Below are positions 13,593-24,200 of a DNA stretch of 64,000 nucleotides, one piece after another (positions within the stretch are counted from its first letter, which is position 1; every line of letters begins with the position of its first letter). The notes beneath the pieces are model-generated. The model was not told the origin of the DNA and made no database searches. It worked only from the letters and a program-made list of their open reading frames with translations. Origin of the DNA: Hymenolepis diminuta. Lineage: Eukaryota; Platyhelminthes; Cestoda; Cyclophyllidea; Hymenolepididae. Where the stretch lies: the NCBI GenBank assembly GCA_900708905.1, contig CAADRB010000086.1:178771-242770 (forward strand), read 5' to 3'. Both the position numbers and the translations under genes were made by a program.

Positions 13593-14431
13593 TAAGGCTG
13601 ACTAACAGCAAATGTCATAGAGATTAAAATGGGGGAGCACTGTTCATAATGGCAATTATCCTTCAGTTATCTGACGAAAGGGTTGCACCAAAATGGAAGG
13701 AACAATTTCAGAAAAAGGATGTGATTTGCCGCATAATATACCTTTCAACATGCTCAATTTCCTTCTACGTTTTCTTCTGCTTTGAAACCATTTGAAATGG
13801 CTTTTTAATACATAACGAAGAAAGAAATTTCTCCTTACCCTCTGTAGATGCAGTAATGAAATGCTATGCATTCTCCTATTCATAAGGTTTATTGAGTACA
13901 ATCTATAGTACCCTATCAGACACAAAGGACAATTTACACGTCTGTGTTGTTCTAATTGTCTGGGGATATTTTTTGGTTGCTTATCTAATAACCGAAGTGC
14001 AAAAGCAGTTAACTTTCTCAGCACACCTTGATTCAGTCAGTTATTGACACCCCATTTTCCAATACCTCTGGGTCGACTATTGTTTCCTTGCCCTTACCCA
14101 AATACGATCTTGGTTGCCTCATTGTGGAAAGGAAGTTATTTCCTTCATGGAAAAATCATTGGTTCTCTGAATAAATTTTGTAGGCTAAATATATAAATAT
14201 AAATTTACTGACAGAATTAATACTGCTGTGAATCTAGTTTTAAGATAAACTAACGAATAAAATGAAATGCTTACCTTACTCTTCGAATTTTTTTCCATAA
14301 TCCACAGTTTCACTATAACTTAACTATCTATTCAAGCTATCACATTTATTAGTACTCCGAAGGTCATTTTCATCCGCCCAAATACTAATGTTAATTACAT
14401 TAAGCCTGATTAATGTCAGCGACTTTTTCTC

Positions 14432-14451
14432 ACCCACCAGAACGGGTGGGT
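14432..14451. repeat. G+C-rich hairpin
   Basis: ACCCACC pairs with GGTGGGT over a 6-base loop in otherwise AT-rich sequence. No U-tract follows and no gene lies alongside, so a role as terminator or structured RNA is not supported. Confidence 0.4.
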
Positions 14452-14898
14452 TCTCGTGTGAAAACATAAATTATACTTTGCTGTGGTTTATTTTGCATTA
14501 GGGGTGGCCGGATTTAAGGCCTAGCCCCCAGTTATTCACTCTCTTTGATGGAGATTCCTGCGTAAAACATATCGTTGATTTTTTCGACTTCTTAGGGTAT
14601 TGCTTTTATAATGACCTTATCTGACATGTACGGTGTACTAACAGACGACATTGGACATCACTATCAAAACGGACGCTTAAAGCTAGAGACTGTTAACTTA
14701 AAGTTACTGCTCTTGCAGCAATCCGCTCTCATTTGAGCAAGAACCAAGGAAATGGATGTGCAAGGTATTCCCTCAAAATACCCAATCTTGAGAAGGAAAC
14801 TCTTCCATTTTGAGCACACGTGGTGAATACATGCTATTGCAAGCCATCATGCACGTTGCTACCAACGAAATGGAAGTTGACTAAGCTTGTAATCTCAC

Positions 14899-15020
14899 CT
14901 GGCAGTGCGGAAACCTTTGCCAATACGCGGACCATGAAGAAGCTTGGACTCCAGGTATATTCAGCCATACGGTTCCATACTGAGGGAGGGTGGTGGTAGC
15001 TTCCTCTCACTTGATCATGC
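14899..15020 (-). other. Possible isolated coding exon
   Basis: On the minus strand the frame from about 15020 to 14899 reads SYHHPPSVWNRMAEYTW, then SPSFFMVRVLAKVSALP, and meets the consensus donor CCAG|GTGAGA at 14899/14898. G+C is near half, well above the flanks. No pyrimidine-rich acceptor precedes it and no partner exon was found. The product is unrecognised; it could be an exon of an undetected gene, a decayed exon or chance. Confidence 0.2.
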
Positions 15021-15439
15021 TTTAATGATTCTTATTTCATTCTTCTCTCATGCATACAGTTATAGACTTCTGCCTATAATACGTTCTTTAATACGTATTT
15101 ATTTTCACTGTTTCATTACACTACCAATTGATGAGCAAATTATCATTATTAATAAATGGCAAGCAAGACGAGAGTGAAAGGAACAAAAACGGATGACGAT
15201 AAGCAATTAAATTTATCCATAGGATACAAATGGCAAGAAATGAAATGTAGTAAAAGTTTTTGGTTAAGGGCAAAGTGAAGAACCGCAGTTAATGTATACA
15301 GGTTAGCTAAATTTAGTGACTCTAACCTCCGACTGGAGGCTGAAGGTCTTATTAAAAGGGCATGAAATGGACGATTAAATGGCATTATGTCTTATGGATA
15401 TGAACTAGCTAAATGTTGAAAAGTGATTTTCAAAAGTAC

Positions 15440-15642
15440 ACCGACATTTGCACAGAGGTCAAGAGCTTGATGCCAATCGGTGAACATTCTGTAAACAGAA
15501 TGGCCAACCGCTCTGGTTTGGCCTGGCAGAATGGCGAAATTCACGTTTCTCATTAGTGAGACTCCATGACTCAACCTTTATATTCAGCATGAGCGTTGGA
15601 AAAAGCTTTCCGAAAATGGGCTTGTGAGTTAATGAACGTCTG
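15440..15642 (+). repeat. SINE copy, nearly full length
   Basis: Carries CAGAGGTCAAGAGCTTGATGCC (a decayed B box), ATGGCCAACC, GGTTTGGCCTGGC, TTTCTCATTAG and a well preserved 3' end GCATGAGCGTTGGAAAAAGC followed by AAATGGGCTTGTGAG. Confidence 0.65.
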
Positions 15643-16926
15643 TATTAATCGAGCCCTGTCTCTTATATTCAATCGGCTCCATGGAATGACAGACCGATGA
15701 GAAGAGGCGGCCTCCAGCAGCTCAAAGCTATTCAAATCATTCCTCTTCTATCAATTTTCCCGATGCTTCATTTTTTTTACTTAGAGAATTTGTTACGAGT
15801 CAGTACACAAATGCCGAGATTTTTAAAAAAACACAAAGTCTCTGAGAGTTTAACACATAAAGACCAAGGGACATAGTGAAATAGTTTACACACTCAATTC
15901 CCGAATGGTGGCCATTACTTTTAAAATCTTTTAAAAATTTTTTGGTTGGAAGAGGGGATCTCTAATCCACAACTTTAAGAGGGATACGATCCGAAAATAA
16001 GAGGGGAAAAGAACGACATTTCATTAGTCTACTTACGATTTACTAAATCGAAGGTCACTTGATGGAATACGTACGCAAATGAAGTTGATCTCTTTCTGCA
16101 ATGTCCTTAACTTGATTGACAGCTAAGGTCACTAGTCGCGTCCGTGCATGCTTTGCAGGCTTGTGCGGTCGCTGCACACTTTAAAATATCGCACTTGTCT
16201 TTTATCTCAATAAATGGCTGATGGGAGCATAAAATAAAGCTGAAGAGCATATCTGAATACTACTTAATGTAGCCGTATCATGTGTTAATTAGAAACCTAA
16301 ATAGGATGACTGAAAAATAACCCAATGTAAAGATCTACAGACCCTGCAATTTTTAAGAAAGTGCCAGGTTATCTATCTGATATGGAAACCAACTGTTCTA
16401 TCGCAATGATGGTGATTGATCATTACAGACGTTTCTGTACACAAAGGTGCAAATACCGTCAGAAACAACCAGCCAAGTTCGTTGGTTGCATTATGAAGTC
16501 CAAGGAGGTTTAAGAAGCTGCAGACAGATGATAAAGGACATTTTAAACTTCAGATTTAACCCTAAGCTTTGCGTACCCATCTCACGCCCAGTACTTTTAT
16601 ATAATACAACCGATTCCTAGTTCAAGAGTTTGATTTTTAGAACAGAGTGGCGGCGATCGCAAAATGATATAGAAAGTCCTGAAATGCAATGGAATGGTAT
16701 AGGATTAAGTAGGGAATTACCATAAGTACTAAAAGATTAGAAACCTTAGCATTTGATTCTGCTGATCTACAGTTTGCCATTTCAAGTTTTAATAAATTTA
16801 GAATTTCCTCTCTTGCTGATGGTATTTGATGTGTGTTTACAATTAGTGACAGACTGTCTAAGGTTATCCTTTGAGATGGTCAAAGACCCTATTAACGCCA
16901 ATTAGTTCAGAGCTCTTTGGGCTTTT

Positions 16927-17141
16927 GGAGCAGTGGTTTATGTGCTTATCTGCGTAGTCAGAAGTTACGGATTCGATGCCCATTAGTGTACGCATAATGA
17001 GCAGAATGGCTGCCACATCGGTTAAATTAGGCCAATGAAAGGAATGACAAGATTCGAGTTTCTCACCATTAGTGCGATCCCTTAAACCAGGATGAGACTT
17101 GAAAAATGCTCTTCTGAATAAGTTTTGGAGTCATTATTATT
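16927..17141 (+). repeat. SINE copy, full length with tRNA-like A and B boxes
   Basis: One of the best copies. It begins GGAGCAGTGGTTTATG (A-box-like) and has the B box GGATTCGATGC at 16969-16979. It continues through ATGGCTGCCACATCGGTTAAA and GAGTTTCTCACCATTAG, and ends in GATGAGACTTGAAAAATGCTC and AAGTTTTGGAGT. The two boxes are about 38 bases apart, suitable for RNA polymerase III. Confidence 0.7.
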
Positions 17142-17970
17142 AAGAATAGTAATTAATCTGCAAATAAATTATTCAGAGGTACAGCGATGAGATTAATAAA
17201 ACTTTTGCATGCCTCAACTATCAGTTCAACTTCTACGTGATCAAAAAGTAAAGATTTGAAATGAGAATTTATGTCTAAATAAACATCCTAGTGTGCAATC
17301 CGTTTCAGTACTTCAAAATCCTGGGAAAATTTATATCCTTCGTCTCCTTGTGACACGAGCAGTTGTCTTTTCATATTATCAAATTGCTCATTCAGACCAC
17401 TGAAATTAGGCAGAAGGTGAGAACGGAAAACATTAAGACCACAACAAAAGTCCTCAAATAGAGTAAAATAGAACTGGGCGACATTCAGGATACAATGAAT
17501 TTTGATAGGCCGTGATTGGCGAATACCTGGCGGTGGCTGTTAATGACGGTACCGGTTGTGACAGACTTAATGGGTGTAACCTCAGGCAACTCTGAATACG
17601 AATTAACCAGGAGTAGATAGGAGAGTTCTCTGGTAGACCCATCAATGCGAGATCAAGGAACGTTAGCGTAAGGGCATATAAAATCCTAATGATAAGGAAG
17701 TGCAGACTCGCCTTCATTTTGTGCAACGACTTTTGGCACCGTTCTATTTGCGAGAGAAACAGGTCTACTGTGACTGATTTCTCTGCATTTGTCATTCAAC
17801 AGCACCCATCGCTTGTGACTGTGAAAGAGCAGGGGTCGGATTACACCGACCAGGAAACTTTGGAGATTGATCATGGTGGATGATTCATGAGTTCAGGAGT
17901 AACCAAGAGTACAAAAATATTCTTCATGTTCCTTGGCGTAACATATTTGATTTACCCAGTGATTAACTAG

Positions 17971-18285
17971 ATGGAATTTCGAGACTACTTGCTACTTGGG
18001 TGCGGTAGGCTTGAAAAAATTCATGCTGGGACGACTTTAGGCAAAGATGATTCCATAGAGTGCTTGAGACTAATCACTTTTAAATTACCTATGACTGATG
18101 TGTGTAACTTCATGTCTTCATTGGCCGCCTTAACTAGAGTTGTTGTAGGAAGCACCTTATCAGAGACGGATACAATCGCAGATTTGGTAGAACTTTTAGA
18201 AGAATTCAGGGAAAAGGTGACATTTGGCCTCAATTTTGCAGAAAGAACCTTTATTTCCGTGCATAAAATCTCAAACATTTTATAA
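17971..18285 (+). CDS. Unrecognised open frame, 104 codons
   Basis: Starts MEFRDYLLLGCGRLEKIHAG and contains a leucine-rich, helix-like stretch (DTIADLVELLEEFREKV). It ends ISNIL, and an ATTAAA hexamer follows within ten bases of the stop. No family is recognised. The minus strand is also open across most of the same interval, so the coding strand is undecided. Frames of this length are expected by chance in 64 kb of AT-rich DNA. Confidence 0.15.
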   Translation: MEFRDYLLLGCGRLEKIHAGTTLGKDDSIECLRLITFKLPMTDVCNFMSSLAALTRVVVGSTLSETDTIADLVELLEEFREKVTFGLNFAERTFISVHKISNIL

Positions 18286-21009
18286 AGAATTAAAAAATAC
18301 GGTCTCTATTGAGAAACCGCATACTTTTTTGCTTTCAGCATTGTAAGGTCGTCAAAGATGACAAATAATATGTGCTCGCCGCTTGCTATAACTTAACTGA
18401 CCTTTAAATAACTAATAGAGGCGGGAACATAATAATAAAACTCAATTACCATAATAGTAGGCTTTAATTCAAAATTTTGCCAGGCAGCGACCTGCAATCC
18501 AGCGCATTTAAACAAGTGTATTAACTTTTTAAATAGTTGATAATAAATTGTTATTTTAACTTTTCTTTGATAAAAAATATCCCTTTTTTATCCAATGCTG
18601 TCACGCATGAGAATTTCTCCTTTTCAAACAGAAATCTTCAAGAAATTAGCGTTAAGACTAATACAATCCATTTTTAATGGAATCATCACACCTCAACTGT
18701 ATATCAGTTGATTATTAAGTTCAATTAGCATTCAAAATGTAGCTGTAGTTTAATTAAATATTTAATTCACTAGGTCATAAATTATGATCCTGAGTGGTAA
18801 TGAGTCATTTAACTGTGCATTCACCTAATGCAGTAAATGATCTTGATGAGGTTTATTGTTTCCAGGACTAATCTATCAAAATCTTGTCAACATATGTGGA
18901 AGGTTCTGAAATTCATCTCTTTGTTCGTATTTTTCATATTACTTATATCAAAGCAAAATATTTTTTTATTTTTAAGAATGGAAGGCGTAGAATATGGAAA
19001 GAAGTAGAGAATATAAGTTGGGACCCCAATTGATCGAAAATCGATATTTATAGTAGCTCTAATCCAGAAAGTGAAGTTACTTCAGGAACTCTTCCAAATT
19101 AGGTCAGATATCCCTCATAGAAATAATGATGTTTCATAGGGAGACAGGAAGCAACAGTCTTCGACGAGTGGGAAGGCCAAGAGCTGGGTTGGACAAACTT
19201 GTATTGGACAATTGAGAATGAATAAGTGGGGGAAGGAAGAAGGTGCAGGAAGAGGAACGGGGAGGATAGATGAGGGTGTCAGTACCGAATGAGGATAATC
19301 CAGATTATGACAGGCGCAGTTGTAGTACGATGAGGGAATGTTGTGGTTGCGGGTTCATTGTTCGTCGATGAATAACCAATAAAAATCACCAACTGACAGT
19401 TTGCTATGAGTCAGTATGGGCGAAATATATGAGGAGACAAAGAGGACCAATGAGTCAGAATGCGCAGGTAATTCGATGCATCTTGTTCTAAAGTTCATAC
19501 CACCGAATCTTACTAATAGGTTCCTTGATGGTTGTCCGCCTCCACAGCTTACTGGCAGGTAGATTAACGGCACTGGAGCTCTATTTTGGACAGCCAGAGA
19601 GCAACAAGAGATACCAACCAACCTCAATTTTTGAAATGGCATTCCATTGTATCCTTTTAACATATTTTAGCGTTTATTTTGCGCGTCAGGTGATCTTATA
19701 TACTAACGCACTTGGAGTTATTTTGGATAAAATAAGAAACATTGAGATTAATACTGTGAATAAGACTTATTTTTACGATCTAATTTGTATTCTTACTACT
19801 TTCATTTTTAATTAATATAAAAACCGTTAACAGTGATTATTGTTTGACAGCTAATATTGGCGAGCGATTAAATTGAATCTCCTCCTTTATTATAATGAAT
19901 CATTCTTAATTACTTCTTGTTTCGTTGGGAAATATATGAAAATGGATGCATCAAACCAATAAGAGGAAGATCTCTAATTTACTATATTTTCATGCCGGAT
20001 TTTGTTGACGTCAAAATGACTGATTCTCAGTAGATGTGTTCGCCATCATTTAAACCTTAAATTTGCGTGTAATAGCACGCCCCTATCAGATTTTACCGTG
20101 CTAATAAGTAGCCTCGTCGTCACGAAATTCAAAATTCCATTGTTTATTAGCGATGAAAAGCATAAGTTTCTGTTGGTGTTCTGCTTGTGAGGCAAAAATC
20201 GGTGAAATTAAAGTTACACGTAGCTATTGGTGCATATGTAAATAAGGGTATGATCACGTGCAGCAGTTACAGTTATTTGAATTGTTGCCCAACCCAAACT
20301 CTCCCCGTAATGTCAGAAAGTTTCCGCACCGGTGTTTTATTGAGAAATCTCCCATATGTTGATCTGCAAATACTGAAATCAACTTTGTTAAAAATACATT
20401 CCCGAGTCCCATCTACATCATGCCCATGATAAGGCTAAGTCTAAGTAGACCTTATATTCCCAGATCTGATTGCCGCCCTTACCAAAGACCGCCACCAAAG
20501 AAACAGTAACGTTAAATTTTACCCACCTTTCAAAAGATATATACATTGAACTATTACGCCAGTGTGTTTCTAGATCTGTATATCTTCCCATGTCCTCCAA
20601 AGCTTTTAATGTGTCAATCTACTTAAATGCACAGTAAGTAGTCTAACTCAGTACCATAGTTCCAAAAGATTTCCAAATTAAGGAGTATTACAATAAAAGT
20701 CATTTACCAAACTCGAATATAACACCGTCAAAATCGGATGGTGAGAAACAGTTTGTCTTTGAGAGGAGAGTAAAACGGGGAGGGAAGTCAGAAAGAGAAA
20801 TATAGGAATCCGAGATCGAAATTTACAAACGATCGCACCAACAACAAATAACGATCCTCTGTTTGTATATATATATATGCATGTCTGTATATGTGTATAA
20901 GTATACTAAAAGGCCACAGCTCCTTGTGTTATATAAAAGCGAAACAATCAACCATCTGATGTGATGGTTCCACGTTGGTCCAGATTTTTGGGGGAGGTCG
21001 TTACATTAC
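18286..21009. other. Downstream flank of the Ig-like gene
   Basis: Apart from the repeat at 19150-19335 and a possible ATTAAA poly(A) signal on the minus strand at 20610-20605, nothing is recognised. A short alternating TATATA tract occurs near 20865-20880. Confidence 0.4.
19150..19335 (-). repeat. 190-bp dispersed repeat, copy B
   Basis: On the minus strand: TCATTCGGTACTGACACCCTC, CTCAATTGTCCAATAC, GTCCAACCCAGCTCTTGGCC and CCCACTCGTCGAAGACTG parallel copies A and C in order and spacing. Confidence 0.5.
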
Positions 21010-21224
21010 TTAGTCTGTGGTAGCTGTCTCATTACTACTCGGTGGTTTGTCTCGCATCAACATGGGCTCTCGTTCACTCCAGTCACTAGCTACGTCGAAG
21101 TCGGTCGTAGTCAGACTGTCTGCCAACTTTGTAGGCAGCCGAGCTTGGTGATCTTTATCTGATGATGGCATCGATTGTAGCCACATTCGTACTTCCGCAG
21201 CACTCTTCCCCGTTCCTTCATTTC
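21010..21224 (-). CDS. Exon 4: C-terminal 70 residues of the tail
   Basis: The acceptor is TTTTAAAAACAG|GA. The frame opens NEGTGKSAAEVRMWLQSMP and runs 70 residues to TAA at 21012-21010. G+C is close to half, in contrast to the AT-rich flanks. The first two bases complete the codon G|GA left by exon 3, so the phase fits. The segment is acidic in its middle (DFDVASDWSERE) and ends SSNETATTD. It contains no recognised domain or C-terminal PDZ ligand. It was not obvious as a standalone open frame because it has no suitable start and is short. An independent gene ending here instead cannot be ruled out. Confidence 0.65.
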
Positions 21225-24200
21225 CTGTTTTTAAAAGAACACAATTATTAATTTTAAATAAATTTGGCAGTCTATAACAATGTACTAAAATTAAACGTCT
21301 AAACCTTGTCGGTTAGAGATAATATTTTAGTCTGAATAATTATAAACCTCAAATTTCAAGTTTCTTGTGACGTATTACCGCCTAACTGATGGACCGTGTA
21401 TTCATGATTCTGTAAAACAGAGATAATAAATATATACATCACCGGTTTTATGACTTCTTCAGATAAATACCACATATTGGCGACTGCTTGGATATAAATT
21501 TGAAAGTTAATAAATTTATCAAGGGAAAGGAAAATGGTCAAAATGATCCACTAATGATTACGACTAAGTTCAGCTTTATGATTATAAATGAATGATCCAT
21601 TGGATTGAAACTATCCAATTTACTTTCTTCTTCCATTGGCAAGTCTGCTTTCTTCGTTTCGTTTTCTCTAAGCAGGAAAAATTCTTCATTGAAGAAATTC
21701 GAGCATTTGATAACTAAACAGGGAAACCTTGAAATCGTCTTGAATTTGAAAAAGACATTGGACCGAGCGCACCTTAACTTTATGAGCAATTGAAACCTAC
21801 ATAATTTGTTATTATTGCTAGAACATTATTTAGTAAATAACACGTGATTAATTTTTATTGTATTTCAATTTTGAATTTATTTTAAGTAGGAAATTTGCTT
21901 GTTTGACGTGGAGAAACAAAGTTTGAATAAATTCAGTGGGTTTTCGTTAAAACTGCCAACCCTTCATGTCATTTCAGATATTAAATTATGGAAAATAATG
22001 TGTTAACTTGACAAATAATCTTTATTTTAAGATGAAAATTTATGATAAACTTAGGTGCTGTTCGAGAATTTCAATTTTTGGCTAATAAGAATGACAGAGT
22101 GTAAAGTTAGTATTATTTATTATTTAATAAAGGACTAAACGGGTTTGATATTCGGGATTTAATTTCCTGCTATTTTAACTTTAACCAACTTGTCATCCAT
22201 TGTCTGAGAGATAAATCAACGTGTCATATTGTCGTGTATATCACAGGGGATGTTTTCCAAGAACTATGAAACTGCAATAGGATGAGATATTGATATGAGA
22301 AATGAACTTTGAGATGAGACCTACTTTTAAAAAAATCCGATTGAGTTGGTCTGCTAAATTGAGGACTATGGAAATTGTGAAAAGTGCTGAAATTATTTCA
22401 TTATGCCAAAGTGTCGTGGGTTTAATTTTCCCGATATCAGATATGAACTCAGTATACTGACAAGTTTTCGTAAATATCACTAATCATTTATTTAAACAAA
22501 TACAATTGATGATGTAAAATGTGATTCCATATTCCTTGATACCTAGAAAGTACTCGAGTTTCCCGAATTCTAAAATTCGTTGAATGCGTGGACTGGTGTG
22601 AAAATCCATCATCGTAAAATGGGACTCATTTCACATATCTTAGCGTAAGAATAAATCATATGATAGATTACGGAAGTGCGCTTTGAAATGACGCTGAAAT
22701 AATAACAATAATTTAAACATATTTCCAACAATTCACGAAGACATCATTTTTAAAAGAACTAATTTTTACCATTTAAGTCATTATTCACAACCACAAGAAC
22801 ACCTGAAAAAAGGATACACTTTCTTAACTTCACTGTACGCATGTTGATATTCATTAATTATTTTTAAAAATTCCATATTTTAGGGAAGTTTCTTCAGGTG
22901 TGTGTTTGAGCTATTCATTGCATCTACAATTGTAAATATACGCTGAAGTGCAAGAAAATTAGATGAAAATTCCAAGAAAATCCTACCAGAAGGACGCTTA
23001 AAATTTCAGAAGAACCATCGAAACAACAAAAAGTATCAGTACGCATGAAGCGCTTCAGCTTCGTATTAAATTCCGCCGAATTATATGTTATTATTTAATT
23101 AGGAACCGTAATTTTAAGATTAAACTGCTCCTCCTTTTAATTTAGCAACAAATATTTCCTCAATCAACATGAGTAAATATTAGAAGGAATTAGCGAGGGT
23201 ATCTGAGTCAAAGAGTGACTTACTTATGATTTGTCGATGAAAGGCAATCGATGAAAGGTAAATAATACTCGTTCTCACTCACTCAGCTGTTTGGCACACA
23301 CCTCAGTGCCAACAGAGCCAACAGAGTAAATGCGCTTACACAAGAACAATGTCATTTATGAAATCGAATCTAATCTTTCGTGTGAATTTATCGAGACAGC
23401 AATGGGGATTACCTCACCTCTTGAAATTAAAATTACTGTGAATAGATCATCTCCAGAAGTTAATTCCACCTGTCCATCGAGTTGTATAAATCCTCCTCAT
23501 TATAGAGGGACAAATTTCAGTACAGATCATATTTGCATTAAAATGATAAAAATCTGTCCCATAATATTCTCAAATCACATTAGAGTCTACCTTGAGTGTA
23601 CTCTAGTGAGATATGTCTTTTTGGAATTTTGTGATGGCTTCCATAATATTTAATAAAGTGGCTTAAAAAAATTACCTAAAGTGGTTGACAACTCCTGCTA
23701 TTTAAACACCATTTATTAAACTGCAGATCCTGTGAAAATATTCTACGATTTAACATCTGAACATTAGAACATATGGCAGTGAAGTAAAAAATAGAAAATC
23801 TGGATCAAAAATCAACTTATTTGTGAATCTTCTCGATGTCCAGACTTAATGCTCAATTTCTACCCGATTTTCAGTTTTTTGAAAATTATTAACCTTATAG
23901 CTTCACTAAGCGTATATTAATTGAAAGTGAACCCAATAAATTAGTGCGGATTATATCAGACCATTACAAAATCACTGAGGACAATTTCGATATAATAATT
24001 GAATAAAACCAACGCACCAGGTTCTTCTAACGTTGTCTCATTGATCATCGCTTTCGACTTCAATGTCAAATCGGCTTTCAGTAGAGGCGCCGACGATCTT
24101 TCCGTTGAACTAGAAGGTGGTGGTATTACTCCATACTGGTGTCCAATCACCGCCGCAGGCAATAGTACTGTCATTCCAGGTTTTGGTGATCCACTACCTC

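Noticed and set aside
13656..14024. Minus-strand frame with HFKWFQSRRKRRRKL, resembling homeodomain helix 3
   Set aside because: The nearly invariant Asn51 would be Ser, position 45 would be His, and helices 1 and 2 are not recognisable upstream. Chance basic sequence is more likely.
16927..17000. Possible tRNA gene (A and B boxes)
   Set aside because: No acceptor-stem pairing or anticodon arm is evident, and the same sequence continues into the SINE body shared by other copies.
23330..23653. Plus-strand 107-codon frame inside intron 3
   Set aside because: No family, domain or splice partner recognised; the length is within what chance gives in this composition.
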